Source: Malaya genurostris
Lineage: Eukaryota; Arthropoda; Insecta; Diptera; Culicidae
DNA length: 64,000 bases
Assembly (NCBI RefSeq): GCF_030247185.1
Contig: NC_080571.1
Span: forward strand, 167,298,047 to 167,362,046
Direction of reading: 5' to 3'
Both the position numbers and the translations under genes were made by a program. Positions within the stretch are counted from its first letter, which is position 1, and each line of letters begins with the position of its first letter. The notes beneath the pieces were generated by a model, which saw only the letters and a program-made list of their open reading frames with translations, had not been told where the DNA came from and searched no databases. Of the stretch, positions 45,326 through 57,511 are shown piece after piece.

Positions 45326-48077
45326 GTGGGGTCTCGTACAACGCGGATTCGGTTTTGCCGGTATTCGTTGTTGCCGGATTCGTTATTGCCGGATAACCGC
45401 GATAAACGGGACCCAGAGCATATGGGATGTTGACTGATTGGGGCTGTCAGCGGTTATCTCGCTTCGGTCAACAGATAGAGCCACTTCAGCAAACTTGTTG
45501 TAGATACTTAGACCAACAATTTAGTTTAGTTTGACATACAATTAGTTAAGAACTGCTCCGCTAGGGGCGCTTCGAAAAATGCATGATATAAATCATTCGC
45601 TTAATACAGACAAAACGATTTGTAACTCGCAAATTATAGTATTTTGAAGAATGCGGGAATTCGGGAGTTCGGCAAACAGCAAAAGTATTAACTCGGACTT
45701 ACTCCATCAGTTGTAGCTAATGCGCTTGAATACAAATATGGATTATCAGAACTACGTTCTTATAAAAAGAACTAAAATATATAGAGCGGTGTTGTTTGTT
45801 GGAAAGTTGTTAGGAATGTTATAGTTTACATTATGAAAACTGTTAGTTGAGAACCTTCCCACAGAATGGCGCTATTGTGATCACATAAAATTTATTATGT
45901 TATATCTCTAAAATCTGATGATATAGATTGGCGGAGTTTTCAGAAAGAAAGTAGAGGAGGTAAAAACAGATTAAATACTGTGAACAGTTGTAAAATTTTT
46001 TCTCACTTGGTGACGTTGGTGTGCAATTCTGGGTTAGAAATTCCTGTAATCTTGTTTTTTGTTGATTTATTAAGATCGTTTTTTCGAGGGTTTACAAACT
46101 GGTTAGAAGATTGATAAAAGCTTGTGTGTGAATTTAAGAGCAGTGTATCTTCCTCAACATTGCTTGATTTATCAAAAAGTATTCGGTAATGGGAACAGTA
46201 ATTTAGTACAGTGCAACAGAGAGAACGATCATAGATTCTTGTTTTTCGTTTCATTTGGTTGTGTTAGAGACGTGAATATGTAATTTTTTCTTATATATAC
46301 GTTGTAGCTAACTGTTATTTCAGATTCTGAGCATCCAGTAGAAATTAAGCAGATAGGGCATTTTGGGCGCTTGAAAAAAAACCTGGAACGGAAAAATCCT
46401 ATTTTCATTGGTTTTCTTTTACCAATCGTCTGCTACAAAATTTTTGAATCAATTTACGAACTTCACAAAATTCGTGGGTGTAAAATTTATTAAGATTCGT
46501 TGAAAAACAGCTGAGCTATGACAGATTGAAGTTACCGTTCCAACTTTTTTTAGGTTTGGTATTTGGAGTGTTAATAATGTACCAAATCACGCGCTTTAAA
46601 AAATTTTGCAGTGTTCGAATCTCCCAGTACACTACCGGAGCAATAAAAAAGGCTGGATGATTGGAGAAATTTCCCAAGATTGAATGCAAAACTGTTTCAT
46701 TCCCGAGTTAGAATAATTTTGCTTAAATCGCAACATCAGAATTGCTTGATTGCATTCAATCAGTTTTAGTTCAAATTAAGTCATCAACGTTGAAAAATTG
46801 CTGGAAAAAAACTACTTCAATCTTTTTTTTTAACCTGGTACACAAATCGATGATATTGAGAACGAAAGAATAATTTCTGAAATTAAGGATTTCGGTGAAA
46901 AGATCGCTGATAAATTGATTACGGCAATGGTACTGTCTTTTTGGCTCTTTATTGTTAACGTGACATCCACCGCGTCGAAGCCATTCAGAATAAACTTCTT
47001 CGGTTTGCTTTTCGTAGTTTCCCTTGCAGTGATCCCTGCAAACTTTTCGATTTTTGCTTCTCATCAGTTCACCGAAATATGCCTTTTGTCGTTTACGTAG
47101 CAGCTTTTGTTACAATCTCGAATTGGTTATCCGCACTTGTTACAAAAACTGAATTTATAGATTTACTGCCTGATGAAGAGTGTGACTATGAAATTTTTGC
47201 TCCAATGGGCTTTTCCCTGTTCAATAAAAAAGGTTTAATTCAAATAAAAAACAAAATCAAACTATATGAGCAATATATGTCACATTTTATGTACTTAACA
47301 TTATATAATTGTATAAATAATCAAAAAATCAAGTATGAAATTCTAGTTTTCACACTATCAAGTTCCTCAGATTTCAGATGTCGATAGCTTTTTCATCTCA
47401 ATACTTTAGTAACTTATTAACGCCTTCTAGAAAAAACAGTTCAAAATCTGTCTCTCCTTCATCAACTTATTCATAAACTGATCGATAAGATTACTCTCAT
47501 TAACGAGTATGGTATTCAGTTACAGAAGATCACATTGTAGATACAATAAGAACTGTTTCATCAATCGTTCAATAGGTATTGGAACCTTAAAACACCTTCT
47601 CGAAGAAACCATCTTAATAAGTCAACATGATTTTGAGTTGCTGGAATTTCGAACGTTAAATGGCACACAAGAGTCAGCCATGCGAGAAATTTCAATTACT
47701 GTTTACACCATTTGATCTGTTTTGACCTCCGGAACATTCTTTCCGAAAACACCGACACCACCGAAAGTAAAATATTCGCGATATTTCATGGTCAAACTGT
47801 TTTTCTATTGTGAATATATGAATTATTTCATGCTCTTTTCAAAGCGCCCCTGGCGGTGTAGTTCTCAACAAATTGTCGGACAAACTACACTAAATTGTTG
47901 GTCTAAGTATCTACGACAAGTTTGCCGAAGACTGTATAGCTCTATCTGTCGACCGAAGCGAGATAATCGTTCACAGCCCCAATCAGTCGAAATCCCATAT
48001 GCTCTGGGTCCCGTTTATCGCGGATTCGCTTTTCACGCCCCCGGTGTACCGCGTTATACGAGACCCCTCTGTACGCT
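45326..48077. mobile_element. 2.75-kb DNA transposon with long inverted termini (pogo-like ends), non-autonomous or decayed
   Basis: Starts CAGTGGGGTCTCGTACAACG and ends with the inverse of CAGAGGGGTCTCGTATAACG. TA lies on each side, and removal restores relic C (LEY joined to AVRVW). Inverted termini extend about 240 bp (to about 45585 and from about 47838), imperfectly. TA target and CAG-GG ends fit the pogo/Tigger branch of Tc1/mariner. Internal short ORFs (minus 46771-47064, plus 47079-47387 and 47509-47715) show no D-D-D/E motif that I recognise. Confidence 0.75.
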
Positions 48078-48599
48078 GTACGAGTGTGGGCGCCGTATTA
48101 CGACGTGCAAAGCTACCGATTGGAACGCGTCCAAAAATGCTTTGTTCGTTTCGCACTAAGGAAACTACAATGGAACGACCAATTCAATCTGCCACCGTAC
48201 ATCGATAGATGCAAACTACTAGACTTACCAACATTGGAATCCCGTCGTACATTTTTACAAAGAATGTTTATCTATGACATGCTATCGAATAACATTGACT
48301 GTACTGATATATGAGCCAGCATCAATGTATATGTTCCTGCTCGTGTTATGAGAACCCGCCATTTTTTATGATACCTAGACATCGTACAGTATATGGACAA
48401 AACAACCCGGTGGATAGATGCTGTAGAAAATTTAATGATACTTTCCATCTTTTTGATTTTAATTTAACTAAATCTAGTTATAAGTTAGCGATAAGACACT
48501 TTTAATCAATTTAGACAAACATTGATACATTACGTTAAGAAATATCTGTACGGTACTTTCCGAAGATTCAACAAATAAACATGATTTTTTAAACATGAT
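48078..48599 (+). pseudogene. Non-LTR relic C, RT C-terminal fragment (right) and 3' end
   Basis: Continues after the transposon: VWAPYYDVQSYRLERVQ, KCFVRFALRKLQWN, LPPYIDRCKLLDL, then stops. A degenerate C-terminus and an AACAAATAAACATG tail follow at about 48560-48595. A Juan-like element on the opposite strand abuts it. Confidence 0.7.
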
Positions 48600-48607
48600 T
48601 TTTTTAT

Positions 48608-50381
48608 CAAATAAATAGGAAACTGGAAATCAGACATTTTTGCTATTAAACCTTTGTGCCAAACACTGTCGAATGCTTTTTCTATGTCTAGAAGAGCAAC
48701 TCCAGTGGATAACCCACAAGATTTATTTGCTTTTATCATGTTCGTGACTCTTACTAGTTGATGAGTAGTTGAATGTTCATGACGAAATCCAAACTGCTCT
48801 GGTAAAAAAATTGATTTCTCATTTATATGAGACATCATTCTCAACAAGATAATTTTTTCAAAAAGTTTACTGATAGAAGAGAGTGAGCTAATTGGTCGAT
48901 AACTTGATGTTTCTGCTGGGTTTTTATCAGGTTTGAGGATAGGAATTACTTTAGCGTTTTTCCATCTGTTTGGGAAGTAAGTTAATGAAAAACACTTGTT
49001 GAAAATTTTAACCAGGAGTCTCAAGGCAACATCGGAAAGATTTTTAATAAGAATATTAAAAATTCCATCATTACCAGGAGCCTTCATGTTTTTAAGTTTC
49101 CTAATAATTGATTTAATTTCATCAAAATTCGTCTCAATAATGTCATCTTGTGATTACGCTTGGGTTGAAATATGCTCATATTTCAGTGAGACTTCATTTT
49201 CAATAGGACTCACAACGTTCAAATTAAAATTGTGTACACTCTCGAACTGCTGAGCAAGTTTTTGAGCTTTTTCGCCAATTGTAAGAAGTATTTGATTTCC
49301 ATCCTTGAGAGCAGGAATTGCTTTCTGAGGTTTCTTAAGAACCTTAGAAAGTTTCCAGAAAGGTTTAGAATATGGTTTAATTTGTTCAACTTCTCTAGCG
49401 AAATTTTCATTTCGCAAAAGAGTAAATCTATGTTTAATTTCTTTTCGTAAATCCTTAACTATGATTTTCATAGCAGGATCACGAGAACGTAGATTTTGTC
49501 GTCGACGAACATTCTTCAACCGAATGAGCAGTTGAAGATTGTTATCGATGATAGGAGAATTTAATTTAGTTTGAGCTTTGGGAACTGAAAGATTTCTAGC
49601 TTCGATAATATAATGATTCAAATTATCAATTGCTGTGTCGATGTCCGCAGAATTTTCTAAAATAGTTTCATGATCCACATGATTTTCAATGTGAGATCTG
49701 TAATTCAACCAATTAGCTCTATGATAGTTGAATATAGAACTAATAGGATTAATTATAGCTTCGTTGGAAAGTCTGAATGTTACAGGAAGATGATCTGAGT
49801 CAAAGTCAGCATGTGTAATCGGTTCACTACAAATGTGACTTTGATCTGTTAGAACCAGATCAATTGTAGACGGTTTTTCACGGAAGAGAAACAAGTCGGA
49901 TTACTGGGATGAAGAACTGTGAAGTAACCAGCTGAGAGTTGATTATGAAGTATTTTACCATTACTGTTATTTGCCTACAATTCCACTGGACATGCTTAGC
50001 ATTTAAGTCCCCTATTACGACAAATTTTGATCGATATCTTGTGAGTTTTTGCAAATCGCCTTTAAAGAAATTTAATTGTTCGCCGGTGCATTGGAATGGC
50101 AAATATGCTCCAGCGATTAAATAAATTCCATGAATGGTTTCAACTTCGATTCACAAGCTTTCAATAACTTTATTGTTGAAAGAAGGTAAAATTCGATGTT
50201 TAATTTGCCGTTGGACAAAAATGGCAACTCCACCACCCATTCCAGTAAACCTGTCAAGTCAAGTTTCTGTCACAATGGCAATATGAATTTTGTGAACTTT
50301 AAGAAAATTATAAAATTCATCTCCACTAGATTTTTGAGATCGAGCACTCCAGTTTAAAATATTCAAAGAATTATTTAACAT
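48608..50381 (-). pseudogene. J3 ORF2, truncated
   Basis: Endonuclease with frameshifts (FVVIGDLNAKHVQWN, STIDLVLT, SDHLPVTF), linker, NMKAPGNDGIFNIL, SSYRPISSLSSISKLFEK, EQFGFRHEHS and LDIEKAFDSVWHKGL. A frame change near 49145 separates the linker from the RT. It stops at the truncation before the PQGSS and DD blocks. Confidence 0.8.
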
Positions 50382-51940
50382 CACTGTTAAATTTTAAATT
50401 CATTATAATATTATTTGCGAATTGCCATCCAGTTTGAAATGCTTCAAAAAGTGATGAAGTCGAATTCATTCGGATGATCATTTGAAAAAGTTGATCTTGT
50501 AGGTAGATCATTTTATTTTCAGTTATATCGCCTAAATCAACTTCATTCAAAGAAGCGAATGGCATTGAAGCGAATGGCAAGAAGCGAATGGCATTGTAGG
50601 TAGACTGCCATTAGAAGAAGATGATTTGGCCGGTCTACCTATTAATAAATTGTTTTCGTTAGAAGATGAACTGCAAGGCGGTCCCGTGTTTTGACTATTC
50701 ACATTAGAAGAATTAAGTGGTAAATTTCTACCTGTTATACTGGCATAAGTGACATTAGAAGAAGATGATGACGAGGTCGATCTACCTGTCAATAAATTGT
50801 TTTCGTTAGAATGGGAAGGCGCATCTGTTTTTTTGTTTTAAATTAGAAGAAATAAGTGCCTTAGAAGAATTAGGCGTGGCATTTATAACGGTTTTTTGAT
50901 TTTCAGGTATGTTCCGTAAATTTAAGGTCGTTGATTTGACTTGTTGTCTAGGCGAACGAGCGTTTAAATTTTTTTTCCCTGACAGGACATTTCAAATAAT
51001 TGGATTTATGATTTCCATCGCAATTTGAACATGAAAATTTATCAGTGGTTTCATTCATTGGACAAACGTCTTTCGAATGCGATTTACCACAATTCAAACA
51101 CCGTATATCCATATGACAATTTTTGGTTCCATGGCCGAAGCCTTGGCAACGACGACATTGCGTTAAGTTTGCAACACGATTATGCCGTTTATAATGTTCC
51201 CAATGGATTTTAATGTGGAAAATGAAACGTACTTTTTCTAAAGTTTTCAAATTGTTTACATCACTTCGATTGAAGTGTATTAGGTAAAGTTCATGGGAAA
51301 TTCCAGAGCGTGGTTTAGAAGTACCATTCGCTCTTTTTTCATAAGTATTACTTGGGAAGGGGCAAAACCAAGCAATTCTTTTAGTTCATTTTTAATTTCA
51401 TCAGTACTTTGATCATTTGATAAGCTTTTCAATACAGCCTTGAAGGGTCTGTCTGATTTTATATCATATGAATAAAATTTATGAAGTTTCTCGGACAAAT
51501 ATCGAATAAGACGTTCGTAATCTTCCAATCCATCAACCAAGACTCGACATTCTCCTCTTCGTCCGATTTGAAATGAGACTTTTACTTCCGGGAGAAAAGT
51601 AGAAAGCTCAGTACGGAATGCTTTGAAGTCGGAAATCATCACCGTCACTGGTGGCATAGATTGATGTTTCTTCCCAGAACGACAAGCGTCCATTTTGGGA
51701 ATTTTCGAAGAATTTTCTTCTATGTCGCTACAATCGGATTCAGGAAGAATCTCGTAAAAATTATTAGACGGCATAGGATCAACGGAAGGGAAATCCGTCC
51801 GTTGTCTTTTATTTTTACATTCAGATCCTATAAGATCGTGAATGTTATTAGAAAAATGTTGAATAACGGATTGTGATTTATTCCGTTTTGAATTATTTTT
51901 TAGCCTTAGGCTTGTTGCCTTTCCGGTTGGACGCAGGCAT
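50371..51940 (-). pseudogene. J3 ORF1
   Basis: Same layout as J2 ORF1: MPASNRKGNKP, RRM-like middle (51774-51280), a frameshift near 51290, knuckles CRRCQGFGHGTKNC, CLNCGKSHSKDVC and CSNCDGNHKSNYLKC, then a Ser/Asn-rich tail in which SLPTMPFAS is locally duplicated (about 50550-50600). It ends at 50371 and overlaps the ORF2 start by 11 nt. Confidence 0.75.
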
Positions 51941-52318
51941 TTTTTAAATGAATGAAATTTTAAATTAAATTAACTAGGCTAAATTAGTCTTCGATTAGAC
52001 TCCTAGTTAGAAAAAGTCTTGATAAAGACTAATTAGTTCGAAGAATAGTTCTTTGAATAGCTAGCCTTAAAAAAGCTGATTAATTTCTTAGTCAGTCTAA
52101 TATCACTCTTTGTATCACTTAGTCACTCTAATATCACTCTTTGTATAGCCTTGAGAAAGGCTGACTAATTGTTCGTCTTTAAAAAGACTGTTAGTGATTC
52201 AGGTAGCCTTGAAAAAGACTGAAGCCTTGAATCAATGAAACTCTAGGTAGCTAGAAAAAATTTCCAGGAGCCAAGAGCTAAACGCGTGCGGTGCGAACGA
52301 CTGTTCAACACCGACTGA
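51941..52318 (-). promoter_or_regulatory. J3 5' UTR and internal promoter with hairpin array
   Basis: Repeated short inverted motifs such as AGTCTTTTTCAAGGCT, AGCCTTTCTCAAGGCT and AGTCTTTATCAAGACT occur every 25-45 bp. Jockey elements carry a TATA-less internal promoter at their 5' end; TCAGTC at the very start fits an initiator. Confidence 0.55.
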
Positions 52319-52539
52319 TTTTTTGAAGGCATGATACAGCTGACGACAAAGCACTTTGTTGGTGTAAAATGGTCAGTAAACTTGATTCCACGTATTTTGA
52401 AGGGCCGCAAAAAACGCTATCATGTTAATTTTACCCCAAGTTTTCTTTTTATACTGCATCGTATTCAAGCTTAACTATATAACATAAAACCGAAGTTTTT
52501 GCAGAAAAGCGAATATAGTGTTTCTAATGTAAAACGTGC
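52319..52539. other. Unassigned spacer next to J3
   Basis: About 220 bp, no gene and no recognised repeat. Confidence 0.3.
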
Positions 52540-55500
52540 TTAATCTACCTTTTTGCCTTTCTCATATAAAAAGGTTATGCAATCACTTGAAAAACCGACT
52601 AGTGAAAATACTAGTGTCATATACCATTCGACTCAGTTCATCGAGCTGAGAAATGTCTATGTGTGTGTGTATATGTGTCAAATAATCTCACTAGATTTTC
52701 TCGGAGATGGCTCAACCGATTTTGATGAACTTAGATTCAAATGAAAGAACTCGTGTTATCATACGGAATTCCTGAATTTCATCCGGATCCGACTTCTGGT
52801 TCCGGAGTTATAGGGTAAAGTGTGTTCAATATTGTACACAGTTACTTAAACCGGTGGAACAAAAAACGTAAACGACTTCCGATTCCGGAATTATAGGGTA
52901 AAGTGTGTTCAATATTGTACACCGTCACTTAAACCGGCGACACAAAACACGTAAAAAAAATTTTAAACTGGTCTCAAAACCACACAAATCGATAGTCATT
53001 ATTAGTAGGTAACTAAAAATATCGATTCCGGTTATCCTGGTTCCCGGTATCCGGTTCCGGAAGTACCGGAAATAGTGGTCATATATACGAAAATGGATCT
53101 CACTCACTTTTCTCAGTGATGCTTTGACCGATTTCCGCAAACTTAAATTCAAATGAAAGGTCTTCCGGTCCCATGCGGAATTCCTGAATTTCATCAGGAT
53201 CCAACTTCCGGTTCCGGAATTGTAGGGTAAAGTGTGTTCAATATTGTACACCGTCACATATACCGGCGAAACAAAATACGTAAAAAAATTTATAAACTGG
53301 TATCAAAACTAAACAAATCGATTCCGGCTATCCTGGTTCCCGGTATCCGGTTCCGGAAGTACCGGATATAGTGGTCATATATACCAAAATAGATCTCTCT
53401 AACTTTTCTCAGCGATGGTTTGACCGATTTCCACAAACTTAGATTCAAATGAAAGGTATTTCGATCCCATACGGAATTCCAGAATTTCATCCGAATCCGA
53501 CTTCGGTTCCGGAATTATAGGATAAAGTGTGTTCAATATTGTACACCTTCACTTAAAATATGTTCGCATGCAACAAACATTTAAATCGTAATTTAGAGTG
53601 CGTACTAGTAGAGTTTGTATGTCATGTTAGTTGGTGGCTGTACGAACCGACTTTGATTATACCGGTTCTCGTTTTCCGGTCCGGAAGAGGATGTAATAGT
53701 GAACCCATTTCGTTTTCTTAAGGATGACTTACGCAATCAAAGCACTAAAACAGCACTAAACATGAATGTTATGCATAAACAATCTCTTGGTTTCTTTCAA
53801 AAATCGAAGAGATCAATTTGAATAGAATTCCACAATATTATATGTACATGATAAAGGCATCATTATACCACTAGGTGGATTAAAACATGTTTTTTATCAT
53901 CCGCATCTCTTTACACATTACCCTGTAATGTCGAAACTGCAAATCGGATCGAATTTGAATCTAACCGTATAAGAATCGGTTGAACTTTTCATGAGATGTC
54001 TAAATAAGTTTTACCTTAGAGTTGACAGTTATTTACGGTACTACTAGAACCAGTATTCATGAACCAGCATAACCGAAAACGATTCGTATGGCCATAAATT
54101 AATATGACGAATAAATTGCAATAGTTTTGAGTCCATCTTTGCAGCTTTTTTATATTGTCATCTTCTATATCGGTATGAATTTTAAAAATTCATAACCCTG
54201 TAATTCCAGAATCGGATAAATTTCATTAATTTTGTATGGGACCGTAAATCGTTTAATTTGAATTTTTGTTTTTGAAATTCGATTTGGCTTTTTCGAGAAA
54301 ACGATTGAGCTTCGAGAAATGATTCGATACTGGAACCGGAATTCGAAAATCGGCGTAGCTAAAGTCAGTTGAATTCGCTTGAGAAGCTTGATTCAAAATG
54401 TTTAAAAATCAGTGTAGACATGTTTAAGAAATCGTAGCGCGAATTAAATTTTTGAATACCTTCCGAGTCGAAAACTGAATACCACTAAAACTGAAATAGA
54501 TTCATTTGGCTATCGACTATCCAAATCTGCAAACCAGATTATTTTTTGCGAAATAGAGATTTTTATACTAATCACCCTGTATCTCCTGAACCGGAAGTTG
54601 GATCTGATTAAAAAGCAAGATGTTTTATAGGATCTTAAGACTTTTATTTGAATCTTAGATGATTCATAGATTTCATTTGAATCTTAGATCGGTTCAGCCA
54701 GCTATGGGAAAAATAAGTTACACTATTTTAGTATCGTTTGGCATATCATCCTGTAGCTCAGGAACCAGAAGTCGGATCCCGACGTAGTTCAGGAACTTTG
54801 TTTGGGAGCATATGACTTTTCGTATGAATCTGAATTTGTAGAAAATGGTTGAGTCATCTCCGAGAAAAAAGGAGTGAAATTATTTTTCACACACGCATTT
54901 TCTGATCTCGACGAACTGATTCGAATTTTATATGGGTGCATGTTCTGCCAGCATTTCTTGCTGTAGGTAGTTTAAATCAATAGATTTATGGAATTGATTT
55001 CAACTCGAAAATCGTCTGGTTTACATATGCCATATTCGAACGATTATGTTGCCAAAAACGTACCGTGCAAAAATCGGTCCGAGCCATATTGTCATGAAAA
55101 GGATGCTGTACACAGTCTTTTTAGTATTTAGAAACAATTGTATGCAACAGTATACAAATCGTGTTTCACGTTGCTCCCAAGCATTGCTTTGTCCGACAAT
55201 GCACAAAACTCCTACTGCTGAAATAGGGGGAAAAGTCGCTTACACAAAAATGTCGATATCTCCGTTAAAAGTGGACGGATTTTAATAATCTATGGCTTGT
55301 TGGATAGCTATTACCGTGCGAAATCTAAGTCAGGATACATATTCTGTTTTCAAGGTCGAGTGTGACAGATACTGTCAAAAAACTGAAAATTTTTACCTAA
55401 AATTTCGTATAATTCAAAGAGTAAACATTCGATCTCATTCAATAGCGTTCAGGATGACGGGGAGACCTTTCATTTGCGACTAGCTCGATCAAAATCGGTC

Positions 55501-55685
55501 TAGCCATCTCTGAGATCTCGACTTCTTAGTTGACAACACACACACACACGGACATTTACTCAGTTCATCGAGCTGAATCGATTGGTATATGGCACTCGGC
55601 AGTCCTCGGAAAATTGTTCTAAAGTTTGAGCGAATTCTATAACTATTTTTTATATTCATAAAAATGGTAAAAGGTCATACGAATA
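52540..55685. repeat. Mosquito-type interspersed repeat block with inverted ends and internal tandem units
   Basis: The left end has CTCAGTTCATCGAGCTGA and a GT-rich tract (52630-52670); the right end has the same 18-mer in palindromic context with a CA-rich tract (55540-55580), in inverted orientation. Inside the left half, units of about 300 bp recur, marked by GTGTTCAATATTGTACAC-like sites at about 52823, 52906, 53237 and 53530 and by CCGGTTCCGGAA motifs. The middle (53900-54900) is related but more diverged. No coding capacity. Element type unknown: either one large palindromic element or two copies in opposite orientation. Confidence 0.6.
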
Positions 55686-56062
55686 GCTCTTGGCTCCTAG
55701 AATTTTTTCTGGCTTCCTAGAGTTTCATTGATTCAAGGCTTCAGTCTTTTTCAAGGCTACCTGACTCACTAACAGTCTATTTGAAAACTAGCAATTAGTC
55801 AGCCTTTCTCGAGGCTATACAAAGAGTGATATTCTAATATAATCAGTTTTTTAAGACTAAGAAATTTATCAGCCTTTTTTAAGGCTATCCATCCAAAAAA
55901 TTATTCTTCGAACTAATCAGTCTTTATTAAGACTACTACAAAATCAGTCTTTATTAAGACTACTACAAAATCAGTCTTTATCAAGACTCAACCAAACTAG
56001 GAGTCTATTCGAAGACTAATTTAGCATAGTTATTTAAAATTCAAATTTTATTCGTTTCAAAA
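55686..56062 (+). promoter_or_regulatory. J4 5' UTR with hairpin array
   Basis: Same series of AGTCTTTATTAAGACT-like hairpins as J3. Here one unit (CTACAAAATCAGTCTTTAT) is tandemly repeated at about 55930-55985. Confidence 0.55.
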
Positions 56063-57511
56063 ATGCCTGGGATCAAACGGAAAGGCAACAAGCCTAAGGC
56101 TAAAAGTAATTCAATACGGAACAAATCACAATCCGTTATTCAGTTTTTTTCTAATAACATTCACGATCTTATAGAATCTGAATGTAAAAATAAATAAATA
56201 AAAGACAACGGACGGATTTCCCTTCCGTTGATCCTATGCCGTCTAACAATATTTACGAGATTCTTCCTGAATCCGATTGTAGCGAAATAAAAGAAAATTC
56301 TTCGAAAATTCCCAAAATGGACGCTTGTCGTTCTGGGAAGAAACAACAATCTATGCCACCAGTGACGGTGATGATTTCCAATTGCAAAGCATTCCGTACT
56401 GAGCTTTCTACTTTTCTCCCGGAAGTAAAAGTCTCATTTCAAATCGGACGAAGAGGAGAATGTCGAGTCTTGGTTAATGGATTGGAAGATTACGAACGTC
56501 TTATTCGGTATTTGTCCGAGAAACTTCATAAATTTTATTCATATGATATAAAATCAGACAGACCCTTCAAAGCTGTCTTGAAGGGCTTATCAAATGATCA
56601 AAGTAGTAATGCAATTAAAAATGAACTAAAAGATTTTTTTTTGTTTTACCCCTTCCCAAGTAATACTTATGAAAAAAAGAGCAAATGGTACCTCTAAACC
56701 ACGTTCTGGAATTTCCCATGAACTTTACCTAATACACTTCAATCGAAGTGATGTAAACAATTTGAAAACTTTAGAAAAAGTGTGTTTTATTTCCCACATT
56801 GAAATTCATTGGAAACATTATAAACGGCAAAATCGTGTTGCAAACTTAATGCAATGTCGTCGTTGCCAAGGCTTCGGCCATGGAACCAAAAATTGTCATA
56901 TGGATATACGGTGTTTGAATTGTGGTAAATCGCATTCGAAAGACGTTTGTTCAATGAATGAAATCACTGATAAATAATCATGTTCAAATTGCGATGGACC
57001 TTAAATTTACAGAACATATCTGAAAATCAAAAAAAAATTAAAAATGCTACGCCTTAGAAGGCACTTATTTCTTCGAATTTAGAACAAACAGCAGGTACCT
57101 TACTATTCGTCTTCAAACGAAAACATCATCTTCTTCTAATGACAGTTACGCTTTTATAACAGGTAGACAACTACCACATAATTCTTCTAATGTAAACAAA
57201 CTAAAAACAGGAACGCCTTCCAGTTCGTCTTCTAGCGAAAACAATTTATTAATAGGTAGATTGGCCAAGCCATCTTCTTCTAATGGCAGTTACACTATTG
57301 TAACAGGTAAACATTTACCTATTCATTCAATGCCATTCGCATATTTAAAAGAAGTCGATTTAGATGATATAACGGAAAATAGAATGATCTACCTACAGGA
57401 TTAACTTTTTCAAATGAATTCGACTTCATCATTTTTGAAACTTTTCAAATTTAATGGCAATTTGAAAATAATATTATAATGAATTTAAAATTTAACAGTG
57501 ATGTTAAATAA
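56063..57511 (+). pseudogene. J4 ORF1
   Basis: MPGIKRKGNKPKAKSNS, RRM-like middle at 56236-56640, a frameshift near 56640, knuckles CRRCQGFGHGTKNC and CLNCGKSHSKDVC, then a stop at about 56975 and loss of the third knuckle by deletion. The tail is degenerate. Confidence 0.75.

Larger units (their letters stand above)
48600..52318 (-). mobile_element. Juan-like Jockey element J3, 5'-complete, 3'-truncated
   Basis: Runs from about 52318 down. The 5' end on the minus strand begins TCAGTCGGTGTTG, an arthropod initiator-like start. A 378-bp 5' UTR full of small hairpins follows, then ORF1 (ATG 51940) and ORF2 (ATG 50381). It is cut in the RT after FQFPIYLI (about 48608), so the catalytic DD block and 3' UTR are missing. 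Loss at the 3' end is unusual for this class and implies a later deletion or rearrangement. Confidence 0.8.

Noticed and set aside
55930..55990. CRISPR-like array from the repeated AGTCTTTATTAAGAC units
   Set aside because: The spacers are near-identical, the units are short hairpins in a retrotransposon 5' UTR, and the genome is eukaryotic.
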